From Desulfobacter hydrogenophilus (GTDB taxonomy: Bacteria > Desulfobacterota > Desulfobacteria > Desulfobacterales > Desulfobacteraceae), in the NCBI RefSeq assembly GCF_004319545.1, contig NZ_CP036313.1:124001-188000 (forward strand): DNA of 64,000 bases. The letters are read 5' to 3'. Shown piece after piece: positions 7,985-15,610 of this stretch. The translations under genes and the position numbers were made by a program. The notes below the pieces were generated by a model. It ran no database searches. It had not been told where the DNA came from and worked only from the letters and a program-made list of their open reading frames with translations. Each line of letters begins with the position of its first letter. Within the stretch, counting starts at the first letter, position 1.

Positions 7985-8683
7985 ATGAAACCATACGGCA
8001 GAAAGACAAAAAAAAAGGTGGGCGAAATTCTTGCCTTAGGCAGTCGCAGCCAGGCCCTGGTTAGGCTTGCTCAGATTCCGGATGCCCAACTCACCGGACA
8101 TCTGTTCTCTTATTTTTACAACAAGGAGGAACTGATCAAGTTCCGCAGCGGGACCGCCATGGGGGAGCTTGCTGCAAGGATTGCGGATCATTCCATGGAA
8201 AAAGCCAGAATAATTTTGAGACGGATCATGTGGAACTTGAACGACGAATCCGGCGGCATCGGCTGGGGATCACCTGAGGCTATGGGAGAAATTTTAAGTA
8301 AAAGCCCGGCCCTGGCCCGGGAATTTAAAAGCATCCTTTTTTCCTATCTGGATCACAAAGGCAACCACATTGAACATGAAATGCTACAGCGCGGCGTTTT
8401 GTGGGGAATTGGTACATATCTTGGTACAGCACCCAAAGATCTGACCGATATCACCAGAGAACAGCTCCAAGAGCATCTTTCTTCTAAAGATCCGGTAAAG
8501 CGTGGATATGCCATCAGGGCATTGTCTAATGCTCATGTTTTCGAATCCATGGGTCTGCCCAATGTTATCCAGACAGACAAAACAAACATTGATATTTACA
8601 CTGGGTGGAATTTTACGGCTACCCGTATATCGGATATGCTTCATGCCTGCACCCCGGAACAGATCCTGGCCGGAAATGAATAA
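7985..8683 (+). CDS. HEAT-repeat-like protein of sulfate reducers (DVU0298-type)
   Basis: This 232-residue soluble protein is entirely helical in appearance, with repeated helix pairs such as RLAQIPDAQLTGHLFSYF, MEKARIILRRIMWNLND and EMLQRGVLWGIGTYLG. The segment NDESGGIGWGSPEAMGEIL is the most distinctive part and, as I recall, is typical of a conserved protein family of sulfate-reducing bacteria with an armadillo/HEAT-like fold. No catalytic motif is visible. A candidate sigma-54 promoter lies upstream. Three closely spaced rightward genes follow (this one, an unknown small protein and a ferredoxin) and probably form an operon, which suggests a redox or Fe-S related role. Confidence 0.65.
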   Translation: MKPYGRKTKKKVGEILALGSRSQALVRLAQIPDAQLTGHLFSYFYNKEELIKFRSGTAMGELAARIADHSMEKARIILRRIMWNLNDESGGIGWGSPEAMGEILSKSPALAREFKSILFSYLDHKGNHIEHEMLQRGVLWGIGTYLGTAPKDLTDITREQLQEHLSSKDPVKRGYAIRALSNAHVFESMGLPNVIQTDKTNIDIYTGWNFTATRISDMLHACTPEQILAGNE

Positions 8684-8731
8684 TTACCAATTTTATTTAC
8701 CCTGGTGTAAAACGATTAAAGAGAATTTGCC

Positions 8732-8962
8732 ATGCTGAAAAAAAAATGTGACATAAACATCGTACGCACCATTGAGCTGGCTCATAAAATGATAGAACTG
8801 GCACAGATCGGATATGAACACCATGAAGATCCGGGATGCGGTGTGCTTTATGGGATTTTGCTGGATACAGGATACAAACTTCTTGATCTTGCAGAAAAAG
8901 AGAAACAGGCTCATATGTTAAAAGGCTGGTGGGTTGAATCCATTGACAAAGGAATGATTTGA
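8732..8962 (+). CDS. Small conserved-looking protein, unknown function
   Basis: This is a 76-residue, mainly helical protein with a central glycine/cysteine turn (YEHHEDPGCGVLYGILLDTG) and no signal peptide or membrane helix. I do not recognise the family. Its stop codon overlaps by one base with the ATG of the following ferredoxin (TGATG), implying translational coupling, so it probably works with or near that ferredoxin. No strong ribosome site is seen upstream of its ATG. Confidence 0.65.
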   Translation: MLKKKCDINIVRTIELAHKMIELAQIGYEHHEDPGCGVLYGILLDTGYKLLDLAEKEKQAHMLKGWWVESIDKGMI

Positions 8963-9159
8963 TGAGCATACAAAAGACACCGGTAATTGATCTTGGCTGC
9001 TGCAACCAATGCGGGGTCTGTATTGACGTGGCCCCCCATGTCTTTAAAATTAATGACGCAGGTTATGTGGATATACTATCCCTTGACAGCTATGAGGATG
9101 ATGAAGATATCCTTGAAGCTGTGAAAAATTGTCCCAAAGACTGTATTTCCTGGGAGTAA
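8962..9159 (+). CDS. Small ferredoxin, single [4Fe-4S] type
   Basis: This 65-residue ferredoxin has three N-terminal ligands in CNQCGVC and the fourth in KNCPKDC near the C-terminus. The acidic insert between them contains YEDDED. Unlike the ferredoxin at 5793, the first motif has no fourth Cys (DVAP replaces ELCP). The ATG at 8962 overlaps the stop of the preceding gene and has AAGGAA upstream. It is likely an electron carrier co-expressed with the two genes before it. Confidence 0.92.
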   Translation: MSIQKTPVIDLGCCNQCGVCIDVAPHVFKINDAGYVDILSLDSYEDDEDILEAVKNCPKDCISWE

Positions 9160-9189
9160 TTCCCCAAAAAAAATTTTCATTTCAATCAT

Positions 9190-9351
9190 AAGGACCGCAG
9201 ATTAAATAACTTGAACGAAATAGCTTGCCTTTTGGCCCATCTACTTCGTTGCATCAAAGATCCAATAGGCCTGTATTCAACCTTTAATGCGCCTTGTAGA
9301 TGAACCAAAGTTCGGCGTTATTTCTGCCCAACTTATTTAATCTGCGGTCCT
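9190..9351. repeat. R2 element, complete 160-bp imperfect palindrome
   Basis: The left end AGGACCGCAGATTAAATAAC (9191-9210) is the inverse of 9332-9351 with one mismatch. Complementarity continues inward through most of the element: the left-arm segment TTTTGGCCCATCTAC corresponds to CTTTGGTTCATCTAC on the right arm read in reverse complement, and both arms reach an AGGCC centre. The whole unit could fold into one long hairpin of about 80-bp arms. It has no coding potential. Single arms recur at 11955, 21534 and 35497. Confidence 0.85.
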
Positions 9352-9450
9352 AAGGGCTTTGGGAAAAAATAAAAGCTACACATTTTGCGACAAAGTTTTA
9401 TTCGTATTTAAGGCACGCAAATGGAGGATTTATTTTTTCCCAAAGCCCTT
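9352..9450. repeat. Perfect 20-bp inverted repeat abutting the R2 element
   Basis: The 20 bases at 9352-9371 (starting AAGGGCTTTGGG) are the exact reverse complement of 9431-9450, with 59 bases between them. It begins at the base where the R2 palindrome ends. The spacer is AT-rich with no gene. It may be a separate miniature element or part of a compound one. Confidence 0.8.
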
Positions 9451-9599
9451 GTTGTTTGAACATTCATTGAGTATCCACCATTTTTCTTTTTACAGATGCA
9501 AAAAAACATTGCGCCTGATACACAAATGTGCCATTTAAAAGACCGTTTCAAGAACAGCCTGGTCTCGATTACTAAAAGCGCGTTGCCTGGAAATCAAAA

Positions 9600-10982
9600 A
9601 TGGAAAAATTTACACATTCTCTGCTGGATCTGCACAATCTCAATCTTGTGGTGGACAATCTTAAAGTCGGCGTCATGGCACATACAACAAAGCGTATCAT
9701 CACTGTTTTTAACAAAGAAGCAGAAAAAATTACCGGATATAGTAAAAAAGAAGTCCTGGGCAAAGACTGCCACAAAGTCTTCCAGGCGCCGTTCTGCGGT
9801 TCCAAATGTTCCTTTTGCGAAGATTCCCCGAAACTTTCCGGCGGAACCAAGGAATACCCGGTTACCATGGTCACCAAAACAGGGGAGACCCGCCATCTGG
9901 AAATGACCGTTTACTGCATCCAGGACCATGAAGGGGAAATCCGGGGGGTTGTAGCCTCATTCCGGGATATGACCGATTCCATACGTCTGTCCCTGAAAGC
10001 AGAAGATCTTTCCAATTTTGCAGGCATCATCGGCAAGGACAAAGCCATGCAGGACATTTTCCGGGAAATCCGAGATGTGGCCCTGTATAACTACCCGGTT
10101 CACGTATCCGGTGAAACAGGTACCGGCAAAGAACGCGTGGCCTATGCGATTCATGACATTTCGTCCTACGGCAACGGCAGTTTTGTTCCGGTCAACTGCG
10201 GGGCCATTCCCGAAGGCATTGTGGAAAGTGAGCTGTTCGGCCATGTTAAGGGCGCGTTCTCAGGGGCGGTCAAAGAGCGTAAAGGCCGATTTGAACTGGC
10301 CCATAAAGGCACCCTTTTCCTGGACGAGGTGGCGGATCTGCCGTTGAAAACCCAAGTAAAACTGTTACGGTTCCTCCAGGAGGGATCATTTGAAAAAGTA
10401 GGTGGAGAAAAAAAGATCAGCGTGGATGTCAGAATCATCTCAGCCACCAACAAGGATCTGGCAGAAGAGGTCCGGAAAGAGCGGTTCAGGGAAGACCTTT
10501 ACTACCGGCTCAACGTCATTCCCATCCACCTGCCTCCCCTGCGGGAAAGAAAAAATGATATCCCGCTTTTAGCAGAGCATTTCCTGCGGGAGGCGGAAAA
10601 AGAAAACAAAAAGACCGTACCAAAACTTGCCCCTGATACCATCAGGGCAATGATGGACCACCACTGGCCCGGCAATGTCAGGGAATTAAAAAATGTGATC
10701 CAATTTTCCGTGGTTCGGTCCCGGGGCAGCATTATCCTGCCCACGGATCTTCCCTTTGCATCCAACAGGCAACCCATGCGGCATGCAGTATCAAATGAAC
10801 CTGCAGCGCCTGCGGTACCGGTTACCCGGGGCAAGCTCAATCAGGAGAATGTCCAAGCCGCCTTGGTTAAAACCGGAGGAAATAAATCCAAAGCCGCCCG
10901 TGTGTTAGGTGTTGGCAGGGCAACCCTGTACCGATTTTTAAGTGACCACCCGGAAATCAAAGCCTTTTCAGACACCTTTTAA
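9600..10982 (+). CDS. Sigma-54-dependent Fis-family regulator with cysteine-rich PAS domain
   Basis: This 460-residue transcription activator has an N-terminal PAS domain (about 10-125), a AAA+ domain and a C-terminal Fis-type helix-turn-helix. The PAS domain carries Cys57, Cys66, Cys70 and Cys73 (DCHKVF, then FCGSKCSFC), a spacing that could bind a metal or Fe-S cluster. The AAA+ domain (about 143-375) has Walker A GETGTGKE and Walker B TLFLDEVADL. The sigma-54-contacting loop reads GAFSGA instead of the usual GAFTGA, a conservative change. There is no receiver domain, so control should be direct through the PAS ligand. The ATG at 9600 has a weak ribosome site. It may act on the -24/-12 site at 7892. 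Confidence 0.9.
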   Translation: MEKFTHSLLDLHNLNLVVDNLKVGVMAHTTKRIITVFNKEAEKITGYSKKEVLGKDCHKVFQAPFCGSKCSFCEDSPKLSGGTKEYPVTMVTKTGETRHLEMTVYCIQDHEGEIRGVVASFRDMTDSIRLSLKAEDLSNFAGIIGKDKAMQDIFREIRDVALYNYPVHVSGETGTGKERVAYAIHDISSYGNGSFVPVNCGAIPEGIVESELFGHVKGAFSGAVKERKGRFELAHKGTLFLDEVADLPLKTQVKLLRFLQEGSFEKVGGEKKISVDVRIISATNKDLAEEVRKERFREDLYYRLNVIPIHLPPLRERKNDIPLLAEHFLREAEKENKKTVPKLAPDTIRAMMDHHWPGNVRELKNVIQFSVVRSRGSIILPTDLPFASNRQPMRHAVSNEPAAPAVPVTRGKLNQENVQAALVKTGGNKSKAARVLGVGRATLYRFLSDHPEIKAFSDTF

Positions 10983-11024
10983 ACCGGTAAAAATCTTCTA
11001 TCGCCCAATGCGCACGGGTCTTGG

Positions 11025-11114
11025 AATGAAAGAGGATACTGATCTAACCGCTTAATTTATTTTATGATTTGTTATGGCTCAACCTCGGTGAAAGATCGGT
11101 CAGCCATGGCCGTT
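11025..11114 (-). repeat. Dispersed intergenic repeat R1, copy B (inverted)
   Basis: Read on the minus strand it starts AACGGCCATGGCTGACC, then ATCTTTCACCGAGGTTGAGCC, and ends near GGTTAGATCAG. It aligns with copy A over its full length at roughly 70 percent identity by eye. It lies 43 bases after the sigma-54 regulator. Confidence 0.65.
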
Positions 11115-11336
11115 ATTTGGACTCCTATCTAAAAATAGAATTGACTTCTTCAATACAATCCTCATTTTATACAAACGACCACGGACTGGCCTGACCGATC
11201 AACAACCAGGCTCAGCCCACACGAATGTTAAAAAATATATGGAGGTTACACAGACTTTTTTAGATAAGTGTACGCCATCATGCAAGACAGAAGAACCTTC
11301 ATATGTATTTCTCGCCCACCCAAATAGGAGGTGTAA

Positions 11337-11405
11337 ATGGTAAAACAACTTGAAACTTACAAATGCGAACTTTATGGTAATCTCGTTAAAGTTATGGAGG
11401 TATAA
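11337..11405 (+). pseudogene. Desulfoferrodoxin N-terminal remnant (22 codons)
   Basis: After AGGAGGT an ATG opens 22 codons: MVKQLETYKCELYGNLVKVM, then E-V and a stop. This matches the start of desulfoferrodoxin (superoxide reductase), where a desulforedoxin knuckle KCEVCGNIVEVL binds iron. The second Cys is Tyr here, and the rest of the protein is missing. The stop lies 3 bases before the ferritin ATG, and the last codons form the ferritin ribosome site GGAGGT. It is therefore a decayed gene now serving as a leader, or a short coupling peptide. Confidence 0.7.
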
Positions 11406-11408
11406 AAA

Positions 11409-11936
11409 ATGATAGCAACTGAAGTTGAAAATGCCCTGAACAAACAGCTTAATGCTGAAATTTATTCATCATATCTGTATGTATCCATGGCTGCCCAGTG
11501 CAAGGCTGACGATCTGGACGGTTGTGCTGCCTGGCTGGAAGCCCAGGCCCAGGAAGAAATGACCCATGCCGCCAAATTTTATAACTTTATTATCCAAAGA
11601 GGGGGACGGGTTAAACTGACCGGCATTGACGGCCCCCAGATCGAATGGGAAACCCCCCTTGCTGTTTTTGAAGATACCCTGGCCCACGAACAGAAGGTCT
11701 CTGCCATGATCAATGATCTCATGGATATTGCCATTGCCCAAAAAGACCATGCCACCCAGATTTTTTTGCAATGGTTTGTGACTGAACAGGTGGAAGAAGA
11801 GGAAAGTGTGGGGATGGTGTTGGGAAAAGTTAAGCGGGTTAAAGATTCAGCCCAGGGAATGTATCTTCTGGACCAGGAATTGGGTTTGCGCAAACCCGAG
11901 CCACTGCCGGGAACCACAGCGTCTGCATCTGAGTAG
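11409..11936 (+). CDS. ftnA: Ferritin (non-haem, FtnA type)
   Basis: This 175-residue ferritin stores iron as a ferric core in a 24-mer and has a ferroxidase centre. Visible ligands are Glu17 (NAEIYSSYLY), Glu50 and His53 (EEMTHAAKF), with later acidic residues in TEQVEEEES. There is no Met haem ligand typical of bacterioferritin. GGAGGT upstream comes from the end of the desulfoferrodoxin remnant. It likely cooperates with rubrerythrin-type peroxide defence by removing free iron. An R2 arm follows the stop. Confidence 0.95.
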   Translation: MIATEVENALNKQLNAEIYSSYLYVSMAAQCKADDLDGCAAWLEAQAQEEMTHAAKFYNFIIQRGGRVKLTGIDGPQIEWETPLAVFEDTLAHEQKVSAMINDLMDIAIAQKDHATQIFLQWFVTEQVEEEESVGMVLGKVKRVKDSAQGMYLLDQELGLRKPEPLPGTTASASE

Positions 11937-11954
11937 CCGTCTGTCTGGTTTGTT

Positions 11955-12032
11955 AAGGACCGCAGATTAAATACCATTACATATCAAGGGTGTTTTCCGG
12001 GGTAACAGTTAATTTTGGCAAACACCCTTGAT
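11955..12032 (+). repeat. R2 single arm followed by a perfect 13-bp hairpin
   Basis: AAGGACCGCAGATTAAATA (11955-11973) is the outer arm of R2. It is followed by ATCAAGGGTGTTT (11983-11995) and its exact reverse complement at 12020-12032. The hairpin may act as a transcript end for ferritin, although no T-run follows. Confidence 0.6.
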
Positions 12033-12067
12033 GATAACGGGAATCAAAGCGATTCCAAGGAACCAGA

Positions 12068-12994
12068 ATGATCAGATTCGGTCTTTGCTGTATATTCAAA
12101 GAACATCCTGTCAAATTTCGGAGAACTACGGCAAAGTACCTTGGAAAATTTTCCAGAGCAGAACAATTGCAGCGCTTGGCCCATCTGTGCGAAGTGAATG
12201 CAAAAAGTCTGCTAAGCGCCCTTGAATTCTGCCGGGAGAATCAAATCGGATCATTTAGAATCAACAGTCAGATTCTTCCTTTAAAGACACACCCCCAGAT
12301 GGGTTATGATATTTACGAGCTTCCCGGCGCAGATAAAATTATCGAAGCGTATAAAGCTTGCGGCGACTTCAGTAAAGCAAACAACATCCGAACAACCTTT
12401 CATCCCGACCAGTTTGTCATCCTCTGTTCACCCAATCCAGACGTGGTAAAAAAATCCGTGGCAGAACTTGAATATCAGGCCCAGGTGGCCGAATGGGCCA
12501 ATGCAGATGTGATCAATATCCATGCCGGAGGCGTTTATAATGATAAACCATCCGCTCTCCGGCGTTTGGTAAAAACCATTGAGACCCTGCCGGATCCGGT
12601 CAGAAAAAGATTAACCCTTGAAAATGATGATAGAAGCTACACCCCCCAAGATCTCTTGCCGGTGTGTGAACAGCTCGGAACCCCCATGGTATATGACGTC
12701 CACCACCACAGATGCGTTGGTGACGAACTATCGATTGAAAACGCCACAGAACAAAGCATAAAAACATGGACTCGGGAACCTTTGTTTCATCTATCCTCAC
12801 CCAAGGATGGATGGGGATCGCCAAATCCGAGGAAACACCATGATTTTATTGATATCAGGGACCTGCCCCAGGAATGGACGGCTTTAGATATCACTATGGA
12901 GATTGAAGCCAAGGCCAAGGAAGTGGCCATAAAAAAATTGATTAATGATGTGAGGCGTATCAAAAAAAAACAAAAGATATTGAGCAGCTTTTAA
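12068..12994 (+). CDS. uvsE: UV DNA damage endonuclease UvsE
   Basis: This 308-residue TIM-barrel endonuclease nicks DNA 5' to UV photoproducts in the alternative excision-repair pathway. Family landmarks include the opening IRFGLCCIF, then FHPDQFVILCSP, DVINIHAGGVYNDK, LTLENDDRSYTP, VYDVHHHRC and DIMIEAKAKE-like metal-binding residues (here DITMEIEAKAKE). The His, Asp and Glu residues in these blocks make the tri-metal centre. The length fits the family. It stands alone between ferritin and a leftward zinc-ribbon gene. Confidence 0.95.
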   Translation: MIRFGLCCIFKEHPVKFRRTTAKYLGKFSRAEQLQRLAHLCEVNAKSLLSALEFCRENQIGSFRINSQILPLKTHPQMGYDIYELPGADKIIEAYKACGDFSKANNIRTTFHPDQFVILCSPNPDVVKKSVAELEYQAQVAEWANADVINIHAGGVYNDKPSALRRLVKTIETLPDPVRKRLTLENDDRSYTPQDLLPVCEQLGTPMVYDVHHHRCVGDELSIENATEQSIKTWTREPLFHLSSPKDGWGSPNPRKHHDFIDIRDLPQEWTALDITMEIEAKAKEVAIKKLINDVRRIKKKQKILSSF

Positions 12995-13055
12995 CGACGC
13001 GGACCGCCTGATGCACAGGAAGGGTCTTATTTTTTCCTGCGGCTCAGACAAGTGA

Positions 13056-13091
13056 GGAAACGGCCATAAAATACGCTTATGGCGCGTTTCC
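13056..13091. terminator. Stem-loop between convergent uvsE and zinc-ribbon genes
   Basis: GGAAACGGCCATAA (13056-13069) pairs with TTATGGCGCGTTTCC (13077-13091) with one bulge. It lacks a clear T-run on either side. Confidence 0.5.
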
Positions 13092-13142
13092 CCGTGAGAC
13101 GTGGTGGGATTTAATTTACTAAAAGACCGACGTACTGTTCAA

Positions 13143-13328
13143 TTATTCATCAATTTCCTCAAAGCCTAATTCCATGCTGGCCAGGCACTCTGAGCATTCC
13201 ATTGTGGCATTTTCAAGATCAGGAAATTTCTCTTTGATCTCTTCTTCGGTCATTGTTGATAAATGGCTACATCCACACTGCGGGCATATGCCGCTGATTC
13301 TGTGTTTCTTTGTTTCCTTTTCAGTCAT
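13143..13328 (-). CDS. Small zinc-ribbon protein, unknown function
   Basis: This 61-residue acidic protein has two Cys pairs, CPQC and CSEC, 30 residues apart, which should bind one zinc. I do not recognise a named family. The ATG at 13328 has AAGGAG 7 bases upstream and is preferred to an earlier in-frame start at 13361. It is monocistronic. A regulatory or chaperone-type role is possible but unsupported. Confidence 0.7.
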   Translation of the reverse strand: MTEKETKKHRISGICPQCGCSHLSTMTEEEIKEKFPDLENATMECSECLASMELGFEEIDE

Positions 13329-13719
13329 GATTTTCTCCTTGTGATTCGGGGTATTAATCAAACGTCATCTTAATAACCATATAATACTTCAATACAACTT
13401 CTGTGCCATAAATTTAATTTTTCATTGAAAGTTCAAACCATATGCAAGGCCATCAACAAATGAGTACTTTTAATTTAGGGTTATGGATATTCTAAAATTT
13501 AGACTTTATAACTGTTTCGTCAATTGTGGCAAGAATTCATATTGTGCTATGATAACCTAAAATTTTACTCTATTATACAAGAGCCCGTTCGAACAACAAC
13601 ATATTACTATTATAATATAATTTAAATTTTACTTATATCGATATTCTTCTTGTATTGCCCGTTATAAAAGATTTTTTAAAATAATAAATAATTTTAATCT
13701 ACAAAAAAGGAGGATAAAC
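13329..13719. other. AT-rich intergenic region upstream of the chemoreceptor
   Basis: This stretch of about 390 bases is very AT-rich and contains no gene. It probably holds divergent promoters for the zinc-ribbon and chemoreceptor genes. I could not single out a convincing promoter. Confidence 0.5.
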
Positions 13720-15567
13720 ATGCTAAAAAAACGCAAACTCGGTACTCGGATATTATTCCCGGTTATCAGTATTATCGCTACTTTTTCAATCATCCTGTTT
13801 ATTTTAGGTAACTCTGTGGTTGAAAAAATGATCTACACCAACCTTGACGCCACCATAGAGTCAAAAGTTTCGGATATTAATACCAGCATTGACAGAATAT
13901 CCGGTAAGATGCTTTCCATGGCATCACTTTTTAGCAGAGCGGATGCTGTCCAGCATGCATATGGCATTGCCTATTCAGGCGATATATCAAATGCGAAAAA
14001 TCCGGAAATGGAAAAGGCGAGAAAATCGCTGAGATCGTTTTTCGCATCATTGGAACAAGGATATAAAGAAGCATTAAAATCCGGTAGTTTCAGAATCCAT
14101 TTTCACCTGCCTCCAGCACGAAGCCTTTTACGGCTTTGGAACCCTGACCAAAAAGTAAGTGACGATCTTAGGTCTTTTAGGGATACAATCCTTACAATCA
14201 GTAAAGGCAACCATGAGGTTATAAAAGGAATTGAAATCGGAAGAGGTGGTTTTGCCATCAGAGGACTTGCGCCGATTTTTTCCGATGAGAACAAGTATTT
14301 AGGATCTGTGGAGGTCCTTTCGACATTTGATCCGGTTGTTAAATACAGTATATCCAATAAAAATGAGCTTATTGCGGTTTATATGAACAAAGAATTTTTA
14401 CCGATTGCCACTAAACTGCAAAACCCGGAAATAAATCCGATCATAGGCAATGATTTTGTTTTTGTCAGTTCAACCAGCAAAGAGATTACGGATAAAGTGA
14501 TCTCATCCGATATGCTTACTTCAGGCAAAGCTTTTGTCCACAAGGAACGAACAGGTAACTACATGGTGGCGGCAGTACCCTTGAAAAGCTTCAACGGTCA
14601 GCAAATTGGGGTACTTGTCTATTTAAAGGATGCATCTGCATTATTTAAGAGTCTTTCCAGTCTTAAATGGGGAACAGCAATTCTTTGTCTTATTCTTCTT
14701 CTGGGCATCGCCACACCAGTATGGTTCATTGTAAGGAGTATCACCATCCCCCTGGGTTGTGTCATAAAAAGTCTGGATAATAGTTCGAATCAGGTCTCCG
14801 AGGCTTCCGGTCAGGTATCTGAGGCCAGCACCACTCTTGCAGAAGGTGCAACCGAACAGGCAGCATCCATAGAAGAGACGTCAGCGTCCTTGGAAGAAAT
14901 TTCTTCTATGACTAGAAGAAATGCTGAGAATTCAAAGGAAGCCCATCATTTAATGGCACAGACCAGCCATGTTGTTGAGAAGGCGGATCAGGCAATGGAC
15001 GAGCTGACTCAATCCATGAGAGAGATCAATAATGCAAGCGAAGAGATTTCTAAAATCATCAAAACAATTGATGAGATTGCTTTTCAGACGAATCTTTTGG
15101 CATTAAATGCTGCGGTAGAGGCTGCTCGGGCTGGAGAGGCCGGTGCCGGGTTTGCCGTAGTTGCCGACGAGGTCAGAAATCTTGCCATGAGGGCCGCAGA
15201 AGCTGCAAAAGATACGGCCCAAATGATCAAGGAAACCATAGAAAGGGTTAAAACCGGCAGTGAGATTGCCACACGGACCAATGAGACATTCAAGGAAGTA
15301 AGCCAGAGTACGGTGAAAGTGCAAAATCTTGTAGGAAAGATTGCAGGGGCCTCTGAAGAACAAGCCCAGGGTGTAGAGCAGGTCAATATTGCTGTTGCAC
15401 AAATGGATAAGGTTGTTCAGCAGAACGCAGCCAGCGCTGAAGAGTCTGCCAGCGCTTCACAAGAACTCAGTGCACAGTCAAAGCAAATGAAAGCGTTCGT
15501 AAAAGAATTGAGAACCATTGCCAATGGTTCTGCCGATAACTTAAAAATACAAACCGTTAAAAAATAA
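13720..15567 (+). CDS. Methyl-accepting chemotaxis protein with double-Cache-type sensor
   Basis: This 615-residue transmembrane chemoreceptor has TM1 near residues 12-31, a periplasmic sensor to about 310, TM2 near 316-338, then the cytoplasmic signalling coiled coil. The sensor contains [17 protein letters not shown] and [18 protein letters not shown], features I associate with the dCache_3 family. A canonical HAMP domain is not obvious; the linker goes quickly into [15 protein letters not shown]. The hairpin tip around residues 450-485 ([33 protein letters not shown]) binds CheA/CheW. There is no CheR-tethering pentapeptide at the end. AAGGAGG precedes the ATG. The ligand is unknown. Confidence 0.95.
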   Translation: MLKKRKLGTRILFPVISIIATFSIILFILGNSVVEKMIYTNLDATIESKVSDINTSIDRISGKMLSMASLFSRADAVQHAYGIAYSGDISNAKNPEMEKARKSLRSFFASLEQGYKEALKSGSFRIHFHLPPARSLLRLWNPDQKVSDDLRSFRDTILTISKGNHEVIKGIEIGRGGFAIRGLAPIFSDENKYLGSVEVLSTFDPVVKYSISNKNELIAVYMNKEFLPIATKLQNPEINPIIGNDFVFVSSTSKEITDKVISSDMLTSGKAFVHKERTGNYMVAAVPLKSFNGQQIGVLVYLKDASALFKSLSSLKWGTAILCLILLLGIATPVWFIVRSITIPLGCVIKSLDNSSNQVSEASGQVSEASTTLAEGATEQAASIEETSASLEEISSMTRRNAENSKEAHHLMAQTSHVVEKADQAMDELTQSMREINNASEEISKIIKTIDEIAFQTNLLALNAAVEAARAGEAGAGFAVVADEVRNLAMRAAEAAKDTAQMIKETIERVKTGSEIATRTNETFKEVSQSTVKVQNLVGKIAGASEEQAQGVEQVNIAVAQMDKVVQQNAASAEESASASQELSAQSKQMKAFVKELRTIANGSADNLKIQTVKK

Positions 15568-15610
15568 CGCCCTGTCAATTATCGGGATTTGAGAGGTAAT
15601 CCATAAAAGA

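Noticed and set aside
9496..9906. 136-codon frame overlapping the sigma-54 regulator start
   Set aside because: It is out of frame with a clear PAS-AAA-HTH gene, and its translation is rich in Trp, Lys and Ser with no family features.
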